A DNA stretch of 64,000 nucleotides, from contig NC_088715.1 in assembly GCF_963576615.1 (NCBI RefSeq), positions 65,485,981-65,549,980 on the forward strand, read 5' to 3'. The DNA is from Watersipora subatra (Eukaryota > Bryozoa > Gymnolaemata > Cheilostomatida > Watersiporidae). Within the stretch, counting starts at the first letter, position 1, and every line of letters starts with the position of its first letter. The position numbers were made by a program, and so were the translations under genes. The notes under the pieces were generated by a model. The model searched no databases and was not told the origin of the DNA. It worked only from the letters and a program-made list of their open reading frames with translations. This document shows positions 1-10,231 of this stretch, in pieces.

Positions 1-248
1 TATAATACCTAACATACCCTACCTAACTAGCCTAACCTGGCTTTATCCATGGTGTATTTTAGTGTTTCTGCTCATAAGAGATATGAGCAGTGTGTTTGTA
101 TTTTTCATAACCAATCAGTGTGTTTGTATTTTTCATGTTTCCAATGTAACCCATGATGACGTGCTTCGTCTACGATGCTACGCTTACTGACTCACTATAT
201 CAGATATCATACGAAATCAACCATACATTTTGTATTTTCCGTTTTAGT
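1..248. other. Non-coding left edge, possibly diverged U3 of an LTR
   Basis: No gene is visible. The stretch lies just upstream of the part of the 5' LTR that can be matched to the 3' LTR. It may be a diverged U3 or unrelated flank. A short duplication of a TGTGTTTGTATTTTTCAT motif is seen near positions 91-140. Confidence 0.3.
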
Positions 249-576
249 CGAGACACGGCGCCTTTGATGTTCATGAACTATTTTTACCCTACCAAAAAGT
301 TGCAACAATCTGACTACTTGTAACAATAACAGCTGATGACACCTGCTGATACTTAGAGCTCCTTGATGATGATACAAAGTTCTCAAAGATAATTTCTACT
401 TTAAAACAAAACCTTAATCTAATTTGCTGATGATACAGACAGCTGCAGATATCCATCAACCAGTATGAATACTGCTAAGCTGATAGAAGACGACTCAATA
501 CTAACACTAGTACACTTTACTTCAACAGCAACAACGACCAACAATTAAGGTGAACCTCTACTATTGAAATACGACA
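249..576 (+). repeat. 5' LTR (matchable part)
   Basis: Shares GGCGCCTTTGATGTTCATGA, the block CTGATGATACAGAC, the block GATATCCATCAA and the end CAATTAAGGTGA with the 3' copy at 8541-8885. The end falls near ACGACA at 571-576. It is followed by TGGCAGTGTGAC, a plausible primer-binding site because Gypsy elements often start the PBS with TGG. The upstream part is too diverged to place the left end. Confidence 0.7.
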
Positions 577-708
577 CAGTGGCAGTGTGACAAGTGACTC
601 ACACCTGTCCTACCACTAACTGAAGATTCCTGACATTTTGTTTAACTCAGATCTACTACTAGTCCAGACTTAGTTTCATATAACGGTTTCTAACCGCAGC
701 CTGTTACT

Positions 709-1290
709 ATGGAAGAGTTGAAACAGCAATATGAACTATGCTTTGATGGTAATTTATCTGTAAACTGGAAGAAGTCTAGAAGAAACTTTTACAATTACTT
801 GACTGCCATTGACTTTTTGTTGAAGGAGAAGTCTCCAACTAGTCCTGAACTTACTAAAAATGCTGCTATCGCAAGAAGGCAGATTGCAATGTTTTTACAT
901 ACCGCTGGCGATTAAGCGATTATGGTGATGAAATAATCTTTCCATTTGATGCTCCAACAGGTAAAAGTAAAACTGTACTCAATGACGTTTTGGATATGCT
1001 TCAAAATTACTGTAATTCAAAGAAAAAGGCGCTCTACAAACGGTTTTGCATTCTAGAACATCAGTCTAACTGATGTCGAAAACTCAATTGTAAAAAAGAT
1101 TTGCTCTAAAGGTGTGAAGTGTGAATTTTGTGACAGGAAAGAAATGATGCTGTTGGGCAGGATTGTCTTAGGTCTCAGACCAACAGAGCCGAAAGAGAAG
1201 CTACTTCAAACAACGCAATAAATCTGACTGACGCTTATTAAATCAATTCGTGCTTTGGAAGTGATTATCACATGAATTTGATGGCACGTG
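709..1290 (+). pseudogene. gag-like remnant of the Gypsy element
   Basis: An open frame at 709-915 begins with ATG and encodes a 68-residue charged segment. Further gag-like fragments continue in other frames to about 1290. It lies directly after the putative primer-binding site and before a zinc-knuckle segment, as expected for gag. Stops and frameshifts break it. Assignment rests mostly on position. Confidence 0.55.
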
Positions 1291-1686
1291 ACAAAGCTAC
1301 CACAAATTGTGGCAGCCAACAATAGTAATAGCCGAAAACAGAATCCTGCAGCGCAAGCAGCCGACAGGAATACATCACAGAACATACACTGCAAAATTTG
1401 TGGCTTTGAGCATATGCGAGGTCGATGTCCTGCACATAAAAAGACTTGTAAGGCCTGTGGAAGCAAGAGCCACTTTGAGAGGAAGTGTCTAGCCAAGTCT
1501 GTCCGCGCTGTTGAGACTGACTTTGATCAGCAAGAAATGAGAAATTATTCAAGTGTAGGAGAAGTTAGTGTTACAGTCTGGGGAAAGTGGCCTGATGCTA
1601 ATAAATCTAAACTAGAAGATGATATGAACAGTTTGTGTGAACCATTGAAAGCTTTTCTGCTGCTGCTGAGAACTCATTTCGACTGA
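1288..1686 (+). pseudogene. Nucleocapsid-like zinc knuckles, gag-pol junction remnant
   Basis: The frame holds two consecutive CCHC-like knuckles near 1391-1490. The first reads C-x2-C-x3-H-x4-C (CKICGFEHMRGRC) and the second C-x2-C-x4-H-x4-C (CKACGSKSHFERKC). Such knuckles bind nucleic acid in retrotransposon Gag. The segment ends in a stop just before the protease-like frame. Confidence 0.75.
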
Positions 1687-1697
1687 GCAGGTCTTGG

Positions 1698-1898
1698 ATG
1701 ATACCGGTCACTGTGAGTAACTTAACATGCTGTGCTGAAGCCCAATTCAAAGTAGATACTGGAGCTGAAAACAACACAACCACTCTAGCTATGGCAAACA
1801 AACTTAATGCTGACATTGTGACCTCTAACGTGAAACTCGTTAGGTACTGCAGGACACCCATAAACAATCTTACTTTGCTAACACAAAGGTATTGCTAA
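1698..1898 (+). pseudogene. Retroelement aspartic protease remnant
   Basis: The frame contains VDTGAENN near 1753, matching the D-T/S-G-A signature of retropepsins, followed by a short beta-rich segment. The frame stops early, after 66 codons. The second half, including the expected hydrophobic ILG-type motif, is not intact. Confidence 0.7.
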
Positions 1899-2149
1899 CA
1901 CAAAAGAATGGATCTGGCCGCACTCTGAGGTTTGAAGTCGTAGACAATAATCTGATAACTGTCCTTGACCTCAATGCTTGTGAGCAACTGTCTATAATCA
2001 AGCAGGTTGATGACATAAGTCATTTCATTCATGAGTTCTCAAATCTTTTCAAAAGCGTTATGTCTCACTAAAAGCGTGAAATTTCTTTGAATGGAAAAGA
2101 GAAACCTGTTATCCAACCTCTGTGAAAAAGTCCTATCAGCATGCTGGAG

Positions 2150-2760
2150 AAAGTGCAGACTGAACTGAACCGAATGAAGACTGGAGGAATAATATCTCAA
2201 GTTGATAAAGCCACCAGATGTGTGAACAGCATGGTGTGAGCTGAAAAGAAAAATGTTTCGGTAGGCATATTGTTAAATCTCAAGGATCTCAACTGAGCTG
2301 TTCAACAAAAAAGTGCCCAATTCCCCCATGAAGACACCACCTTCAAATTCTCAAGAAGGAAATCCTTCACCATTCTCAATCGGAAACATGGGTACTGATT
2401 GGCATGTTCATTTGACTGATTATAGCAGTCTGTTGACTACCTTCAACACTCTGGTTGACTTCTACTGCTTCCTGAGACTTCCCTTTGGTTTACATTCAGC
2501 TTCAGAGGGTTTCGAGAAGCATGTTGAACTGATCTTTGGTGACTTGCTTGACTTGCTTACAAATCTACTTCAATAATACGATTGTGTACAGTGCTACAAA
2601 AGAAGAACATGATGGGAATCTTCACAAAGTTCTTGAGAGGGCTAGAGAGTACAATGTCAGGTTCTTCAAAAAAAGGTTCAACTCTATTAGCCAGAAGTGC
2701 GATGTCTTGAACATGTTATGTCTAACAATGGTTTTAAAGTCGATCCTTTGAAGATTCAAG
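2150..2760 (+). pseudogene. Gypsy-type reverse transcriptase remnant
   Basis: Fragments in several frames resemble the RT palm of Ty3/Gypsy elements. They include LRLPFGLHSASEGFEKHV near 2473-2527 and an EEHDGNLHKVLERARE segment near 2605-2655 that follows the catalytic block. The catalytic YxDD box is not recognisable: the equivalent position reads IYFNNTIVYS. At least two frameshifts lie in this stretch. Confidence 0.75.
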
Positions 2761-3415
2761 CTATTGTTGTCATGCCATCCCCATCTGATATAACTAACAT
2801 GTAGAGACTTCTAGGCACCCTGAACTTTCTGAAGCACTACATTCTAAACATGTCGACTCTGACTGAATCATTGAAGATACTTCTACGCATGGAGACACCC
2901 TGGGTATAGGGTGTAGGAAAAGAGAAAGCTTTTCAGTCCATCAAGCATGTACTCACCAGTAATGAGGTGCTGGCGAGATGTCAAATGATGCTCATCTACA
3001 TGTAAATGCATCACAAGCTGTTTTGAAAGCTGTGTTACTTCAAGAGAAATAACCCATTGCCTTTGCTTCCCAAACTTTGACCCTTGCTGTAACTAACTAC
3101 CCTCAGATAAATAATGATCTCTTGACCATTGTTTTTAGATGCAAGAAATTCCACAGCTATGAACATCCCAGTCATGTTGAGTCTGATCACAAGCCACTTG
3201 CATTTATCAAAGGCAAGTCATTACACATGGCATCCCCTAGACTGCAATGATTCAAAATACAGCTGCATAGGTATGATACAGCTCTTGTTCATAATGTTCC
3301 TGGCAAACTACTACACTCAGCTGATACCCTGTCTAAAGCTTTCACTGACAAAGAATTTGCCAGACAGAAAAAATTGGATAAAAAATTGTGATGGTATATA
3401 CTGTACAGATTGCTG
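2761..3415 (+). pseudogene. RT connection and RNase H remnant
   Basis: LGTLNFLKHYILNMS (about 2813-2857) is the segment after the RT thumb. PIAFASQTLT, FHSYEHPSHVESDHKPL and LLHSADTLSKA follow in changing frames and match the RNase H region of Gypsy pol. Stops and frame changes are frequent. Confidence 0.7.
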
Positions 3416-3659
3416 AATGCTGATGAGCTAGCAGATGAGCAAATGAGTGATTACTCTGATAAACTGGTGATGAAAGAGTTCAATAATGTCATTTATCATG
3501 GCAGAAACAGGAAGTGTAAAGCTCCAGGGCAACAACCCTTACAACCTTACTGATCTGCAAAGGATGAGGTATATGAAAACGATGGCTTTACATGTATATA
3601 TCTAGGTGAGTGGCTAGCGATACCATTCACGACTAGAGAAAAGATTCTCTAGTCTCTTG

Positions 3660-4504
3660 AATCTCTATGATTCAAGCTGGGCATGAAGGCATACAGAAAT
3701 GCGGGAATCGTGCAGCCAGTTCTGTATGCCGGCGTGGAATAAATCCTATCTCGTTGATAGTGAGTTCATGTGCAGAATACGCTCTCTTCAGTAATCGACA
3801 GCAAAAGAAGACCCTAAGGAGTCACAGTGTACAGTATATACCATAAAACGCTTTAGCCATGGATTTACTGAAATTCAAAGGAAACAATTAACTTGTTGTT
3901 GCTGACTGCTTGTCATATGTTGGGAACTTTGAATGCTCAAAGGAAAGTCAGCCAATAGTGTTTTTATGGCACTGAAATAAACTTTGCTGTTCACGGAGTA
4001 TCAATCTCCATCATGGCTGACAACATATTTTTCAATAGTTATTAAATGCAGCAGTTCACCAAAAAAATGGTAACTCGACATTCAAAATTCAAGCGCCAAT
4101 TGTCCACAGTCAAATGGTATGGCTGAGCAGTATGTTAAAAAGTAATTCTTGAAGAATTGTGAGCATTCTAACAAAAATATCTTTTGTTTCCTACTTATTG
4201 AAACATTCCTATTACTAGAAACATTTACTCATCAGCGTAAATGCTACTCAACAGATTTATCAGAAAGGGCCTGCCAGTAACAGAAACCACCTCAGACCAA
4301 CTCTGTGCATGCTACAGATAAACTAGGGTGAAGAAATAAAGTACGACACGAAAGCAATATGACCAAACTGCTCAAGACTTACCAAATCTACCTATTAGTT
4401 TAGATGTCTTCATGAGGACTGGACATCAAGGACAATGGGTCCCGAAAAAGGTAGGAGAGAAACACGCAGCACTATGATCTTATCTTGAGGACAATAGAAC
4501 CAAC
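3660..4504 (+). pseudogene. Gypsy integrase remnant, 5' part
   Basis: A GHEGIQKCGNRAASSVC-like string near 3679-3730 resembles the integrase zinc/HTH region. Further on, IMADN and a degenerate S-x-G-M-A-E block near 4090-4130 mark the catalytic core end. The reading frame is broken many times. The C-terminal chromodomain-side segment is split by the hAT-type MITE at 4505 and resumes at 5526 with an IIRRNRVHLKP segment typical of the integrase tail. Confidence 0.65.
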
Positions 4505-5517
4505 TAGAGATGCCCCGATTCTAATTTCACCAGCCGATTCAGATATCGATCCGATATACCGATTTTCATTGAGAAATAGTCCGATTCAGATCTTTTGTGT
4601 TGCATAGATAATTGTTAATTTTATTATGCAAATATAATGCAAAGAAAATATAAATATGAATGTATTTATTTGTTTGTATTTATGGAAAAAAGATATACAT
4701 GTATATATATTCACATACTGACATACCGTGCATCTAGTAACAAAACAGTCCATGTTTCTTGTAACTTGTTATTAATAATGGTAATTACTGTTAGTGGTAC
4801 AGCTTTCTCTGTGATAATGAAGTCTCTCTTCTATTGCTGAATGAACTGCTGCGCCTGTACAAGTTTAGAGCAAATCAATGTTTCTTTTAATTACCGTTAG
4901 TGATTCAATTCTCTCAGTGAAATGTCTCTATCTTCTAACCCTACTGATGTAGCCAGTCGTACTGAAGAAGGACTCACTTGCCACCGATGGAGGACAGGCT
5001 AAATACCGATAAGCCACTGAGGTTATTTTATGCGATACAAATGACACACCATATCATCAGGATCAAAAGAAAGATAGATAACTTTATGCATCGACTGCTC
5101 AAATTACTTTCGTTATGCTAGTAAATAGAAATATTACACCGCATTCTTGTCTCCCATCCTTGTTCTCTTGTTTGTGATTGGCTGCCATAAATCATATCGT
5201 TGTAATTGGGAAATACTGCACTTTGTGATTACGTCCTGACTAAAGCCAAAAGATTCCTCAGCTGTGTAGATGTTTATCAGGCTATAGACGTGAAATAGAT
5301 GGTGTGACAGGCCCGGAATTCATTAGGTAAAAGTAAAAAACTTGTAGCTGATGATTTTTTATAAGTGTAGCAGGCTAAAATACGGTTTTCTGCTAAATAG
5401 CCGATGTAAAAAATATCTGAAGTTTCCGATTTTTTAAGAAAAGATCAGCCGATACTGATTCAGATACTTAACACCCATATCGGCACCGATACCGATATTA
5501 AAATTGGGGCAACTCTA
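4505..5517. mobile_element. hAT-type MITE with 8-bp target duplication
   Basis: The element starts TAGAGATGCCCCGATTCTAA and ends with the near reverse complement (TTAAAATTGGGGCAACTCTA), giving imperfect terminal inverted repeats of at least 20 bp. It is flanked on both sides by the identical octamer GAACCAAC (4497-4504 and 5518-5525). An 8-bp duplication with TAGAGATG-like ends is the hallmark of the hAT superfamily. It is 1,013 bp long with no transposase frame, so it is non-autonomous. Confidence 0.88.
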
Positions 5518-5734
5518 GAACCAACATAATTAGGAGAAACAGAGTGCATCTCAAACCCGATAAGACAACTAGCATCAAACAATAAAGCCAAGACAATGTT
5601 TACCATTGCGATACCGCCTGAAACTCAAGCCAACTTAGAGTTGAACCTGAATGATGAAGACGAAACTGAGCAAAGACTATATAATCACAGTCATAAATCT
5701 TTATGCTCCTACACTACCGATAAGCGAGGAGAAT
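5518..5734 (+). pseudogene. Gypsy integrase tail and transition to LINE
   Basis: Resumes the integrase C-terminal pattern interrupted at 4504 (RRNRVHLKPDKTT), then an acidic open stretch from 5596. The border to the LINE sequence is not sharp. Confidence 0.5.
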
Positions 5735-8100
5735 CGCCAAGTAAAAAACATCTCTATAACGAACTGGGAGCGGTGATCAGAAGCGCAAGCAACAGATATT
5801 ACCTTACAATCCTAAGTGATTTCAATGCCAAAACAGGTAAAGTGTGAAGTGATTATCAAGAGAACAAGGGCAAATATGGAACAGGGGAGCTAAACAGCAA
5901 TGAGAATGAATTGCTAGAGTTCTGCAAGAGATGAATCTAGTGCTCACAAAGACGCTGTTTAGACTCAAAATGGTTTACCCAACAACCTGAGAGAGCTCAA
6001 TTAACAACAATGATAATGACCGAGGAAACCAAATAGATTACATTATCACTAGAAAGAGCCAACAACATGTAGACTCCCGATTCGGCAACCGTTTGACTTT
6101 CAGAGATCATCGCCTACTAAAAGCACAGATAAACATGAAGAGATTGCACACTGAAAGAGATTGCACACTGAAAGAGACTGCACACTGAAAGAGACTGCAC
6201 ACCAAAGGAAACTGCGCACCGAAAAAGACTGTGCACCGAAAGAGACTGCGCACCGAAAGAGACTGCACACCGAAAGAGACTGCACACCGAAAGAGACTGC
6301 ACACCGGAAGAGACTGCACACTGAAAGAGACAAGAAGAAAATAACTAATGGTATCAAACAATGGCAAAACCAAAACAATCAGTCCAATTGGTGTAAGTAA
6401 TGATCGTCGATGCAGATAACTGGGGAGAAAGAGAGGGCGATGAACGGGCATGAAGTGTAGGACCTGATCGTACAAGCTAACTATCAGGCAGCAAAGGAAA
6501 AGCTGAAAAAAAATCAAAAGGGAGAGATCATAGCAAGGCCATACATGCACTGTCCAATTAACAGAACAATCTAAAAAATCAAATATAAACAACATCAGAT
6601 AAAGAAAAACAAACTGAAAAAGGAGAGAAACCAGCTGATAAATAATATGCATGAGGAAATGGGAAACACCAGAACAGAGAAAATTAAAAGAGAGATATAG
6701 GTAATTAAAGCAAGAAAGAATGAGTCCAACAGCTATCACAGCTAGCCAGTTCACAGCTATCAGAAACTAACAGAAAATGAAGAAAAAGTGTCCTCTAGTT
6801 ATAAATTATGAAAACAGTATAACAACAGACTCTCAAATACAAACAGAGATAGTAACAGCTTTCTTCAAAAACAAGTTCACAGATAGATACACCAAAGAGA
6901 TGGCAAATATTCCACTTAAGAAGAGGGAGGTCTTCATAGAAGTGAGAAAAGCAGTAAAGGGTTTGAAGAACAGCAGAAATCCTGGACTTGATGAGATATG
7001 AGCTACGCACCTGAAAAATGGCCCAGCAGCGCTATATCAGAAAATTGCTGAAACATTAAACTACACAGTAGAAACTGGAGAAACCCAAAAGAAATAAAGA
7101 CTCAAATACTAGTGTCACTCTAAAAATCCAAAACGAAAAAGGGGACCACCTGCAAATCTACGGCCTGTCGTCTTACTATCACTCATGAGGAAAATTCTGG
7201 TTATTATATGATTATCTGTCTCATAGGAAGAAAGATTCGCAACTGAACAGCTACTTACCACCAAACTACTCGCTAAGCAAGCTGCCACCAAGCCGAACGA
7301 TGAAACCACTCTACTCATGATGGACACGAGTGAGGCGTTCGACGGAGTGGAGCGACAGACCATCCTGGATGACCTCAAATGAGTATTTCATAAAATGAGC
7401 TGCACATAATACAAAGGCTGATACAAGATATAAAACTAGCAGTCACGATCAAAAACGTCAACGGTAAAGAATTCGGAACAAACATAGGCAAACCTCAGGG
7501 AGATTGTTTGTTACTTATCCTCTTTAGCCTAAATCGGCAAACGATCTGGCAATTGCAATAAAAGAAAAAAAATGACAGCCTGAGGGAGTTGAGAATTATC
7601 GAGAACTACTAAGACATGCTAGGTTAAAAACTCCCAAATTGGAAAGAACAGGTCTACTCATTCAGCTCCAATATGCAGGCGAGGTCTGTTGGATGGGGAT
7701 AAATATCAACCACAATGTAGACAGCATCAAGGAAAAAAATCCATGAGATGCCAAAGAAGAGAAATTTGCTGATTAACACAGATAAGACAGAGAAATATTA
7801 AATGCAAAAGGATAAAACAGAAGAATGGAAGCGATGCAAGTATCTTAGTAAAACGTTGGAAACATCTGAGGAGATGAAAACAACTTGCAACTGATGCAAT
7901 GGAGAAAACTAAACACATGGTAAAGGACAGAAGGCTGGGCACAGACATCAAAATAAGAGCTTTCAATGCGCACACATTTAGCATTTTTCTATACAATATC
8001 AAGACATGGACTGTCATTAAGAATGCATAAAAAATATTGACAGCTGTCTAAAAAAAACGCTAAGAAACACGATTGATGTTCGATGGTTAATAAAGATCAG
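5735..8100 (+). pseudogene. 5'-truncated non-LTR retrotransposon (LINE): AP endonuclease and RT remnants
   Basis: The endonuclease part shows LSDFNAKTGK (about 5812), YGTGELNSNENELLEFC, NQIDYIITRK and DHRLLKAQI, which are the C-terminal motifs of LINE apurinic endonucleases (the D-F-N, D-Y-I and D-H-R boxes). The RT part shows a KGLKNSRNPGLDEI segment near 6960, LRPVVLLS, MDTSEAFDGVERQTILDDL (7321-7378), a PQGDCL-like block near 7495 and a degenerate ANDLAIAI near 7536 in place of the catalytic (F/Y)ADD box. SIFLYNIKTWT (about 7985) is the post-RT segment common in RTE/CR1-like LINEs. Stops and frameshifts are numerous. The N-terminal half of the endonuclease is missing, as in typical 5' truncation. 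Confidence 0.8.
6139..6331. repeat. 17-bp minisatellite inside the LINE
   Basis: About 11 units of a 17-bp motif (ACTGCACACCGAAAGAG) lie exactly between the endonuclease and RT parts of the LINE remnant. Frames in both directions across it are repeat artefacts. Confidence 0.9.
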
Positions 8101-8414
8101 TTCTACAAATCTGTACAATAAGACCAAACAAAGACCATGGAGCAAAGAAATCATCCAGAAGAGACTGCATCTATGTGGTCACACCATGCGCGTTCTTGGA
8201 GAAACACCAGTACTGAAATTTATATGGTCACACTATGTGTCTACCTGGGAAAACACCAGTACTGCAAGCAATGAGTAAGTATGAGCGACCAATAAACATG
8301 TCACAAGAAGCCCATAAGATCACATGAGGAAAAACAGCTAACAAGACTTTGAATAACTAGACATAGTCACTACCACAAGTAAAACCATCACACAGAATTA
8401 AGGAGAGTGGAGAT

Positions 8415-8885
8415 TGTTGATACACAGTAAAAGTGCTGACTGAAAAACGTAAGTTTGAACAAACGTAACCGTTTGATGAAAATGAATGAAGAACGAGTAT
8501 GTCTTGAACTAAATGTTGTTTATTACGTTCTTTTTTATTTGAGACTCGGCGCCTTTGATGTTCATGAACTCTTTCTACCCTACCAACAGGTTGCAACATG
8601 GAACAGTTCTAACTACATGCACATGGAACAGCTGGTGACACCTGCTGACACTCAATGCTCCTCTATGACGATGATACTAAGATCTCAAAGGTAATTCCTA
8701 CCTTAAAACAAAACCTTCAACGTTTATTGGCTGATGATACAGACAACTGCAGATATCCATCAATCCGTACCAACACTGCTAAGCTGATAGAAGATTGTTC
8801 AATACTAACATTGAAAAACTCTATTCCAACAACAACAACAACAACAACAACAATTAAGGTGAGCCACTACTACTGAAATATAACA
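8415..8885 (+). repeat. 3' LTR of the Gypsy element
   Basis: A purine-rich tract (AAGGAGAGTGGAGAT, ending 8414) precedes TGTTGATACAC, a plausible polypurine tract and LTR start. From 8541 on it matches the 5' LTR. A (CAA)n run at about 8829-8852 is expanded relative to the 5' copy. The right end lies near TAACA at 8885. Confidence 0.7.
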
Positions 8886-10083
8886 ATACATTACTAACGA
8901 ACTAGCGCATAATCTTGCAATTTATAGTATTCATAAATATAACGAAAAGTTAGAACGATGATTAAGATAAAGCACCTTGCAATGTTCGAACGATTGATGA
9001 ATTATTGACATAGACGTGTCTTATGATTTAAAAGATCCGATTTGACTGAAGCTTTCGAAAGCTAAAAATTTCTGAAATTATTATTAATACAAAATTAGCT
9101 ACTTCACAAACTTTAGCAACTCGGTAACAAATGATGGTTGAAATGGTTTGTCTGTTTTAACCATGTTTCGTTTCCCCAAGTAAGCGTTTGCACAAGCTCT
9201 AAGGCTACTTTTACAAACGATCGTATCAGCAGCTGCGAGATCATTGAGACAGGCGCGGTATCTTGAATATCAGTTCATAGGTCGTTCTCGCGCGATAACG
9301 TTGTAATCATATGGTTAGCTGTCACATTAACAAATGTAACATGCCTTTACATGTAACTTTTCACATATTTTTTGTTTTATATAATTTAATTAAAAATTCA
9401 ATTATTTTATTCAATGTGTGTAATTATTATCATCACGAAATTAAGTTATGTAACATCTAAAACCACTGCTGTATTATTACAAAGCTACGGATGTAGGATT
9501 AGCGTGATAACTGCTAGTCGTCTTGCGAATGCGTACCTTGCTTCACCAAGGCATTCACATAAGCTAACGCAGATGGCCAAGCGATCACTGAAAACTTATG
9601 TTAATTCCGTAAATAAACTTCATGCTTTCGGTGTAAAGTATAATATACTTGATATAATACAAATAGTATATACGTAGGCCTAGTGATGCATGTAGGGCTA
9701 TAGCATTTAGCTAAAACGTAATATACCTTGTACTTCTGTATGCTGTCCTCATTTGTAGCTATAAAGTTTGCTCAGCTCTTTGTTACAATACGGGCTTCTC
9801 CGTTATATATGTGTCTTCAATTTATTAGTTCTATTTATTTTATCTGTAAGGTTCTATGTTCTATCATTAAATTCGCTCCAGCTCACATTTCTAAGGTTGT
9901 TTCAAGCATCTCGGCATATGCATTTCTGATCTGGCCAGGCTCTTAAAAAGTAACAATTAGTCCTTGAGAACTGTCATAGGTGGTGTGCTGAGTGCCATTC
10001 CTGAAATAATCTTTTTCCACATAAACACAAACACACATTTTTCTTGAATCTGTCGACTCCAACCACCCTAAAACTGCTTGCAG
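8886..10083. other. Intergenic, no supported gene
   Basis: AT-rich sequence upstream of the TMEM53-like gene. A frame at 9414-9677 begins with ATG and has an arginine-rich middle, but its only nearby donor-like site is not in phase with the first recognised TMEM53 exon. The missing first exon should lie here or farther upstream. Confidence 0.4.
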
Positions 10084-10231
10084 GCTGGCATTAGGTTTGA
10101 GTATAGACGAGTGACATTGGACGAAACGCGACAACGACAGGATTATTTGTCACCATTAGTGCTCTTTCTTCCGTGGCTTGGCGCACAAAAAAAGCACATT
10201 GACAAGTATGCTGATTTCTATCATGACAGGA
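10084..10231 (+). CDS. TMEM53-like: TMEM53-like exon a
   Basis: The acceptor is CTGCTTGCAG at 10074-10083 and the donor is A|GTATGT after 10231. It encodes 49 residues including SPLVLFLPWLGAQKKHIDKY, the start of the hydrolase-like fold. It ends in phase 1, and its last base joins GC of the next exon to make serine. An alternative acceptor (GCATTAG) lies 11 bp downstream. Confidence 0.75.

Larger units (their letters stand above)
249..8885 (+). mobile_element. Degenerate Ty3/Gypsy-type LTR retrotransposon with nested insertions
   Basis: Similar sequences at 249-576 and 8541-8885 are in direct orientation and bracket degenerate gag, protease, reverse transcriptase, RNase H and integrase sequences in the Ty3/Gypsy order. 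Many stops and frameshifts make it a dead copy. A hAT-type MITE (4505-5517) splits the integrase C-terminus, and a LINE remnant (about 5735-8100) sits between the integrase end and the 3' LTR. The parts identified follow from visible motifs. The family assignment rests on domain order and recognisable RT, RNase H and integrase patterns, not on an alignment. Confidence 0.8.

Noticed and set aside
6100..6754. Cysteine- and leucine-rich frames antisense to the LINE
   Set aside because: Antisense shadow of the 17-bp repeat and the LINE remnant. No signal of a real gene.
9414..9677. Candidate exon 1 of the TMEM53-like gene
   Set aside because: The only nearby donor leaves phase 1, but the first recognised exon needs phase 0 or 2, and the peptide has no clear TMEM53 N-terminal feature.
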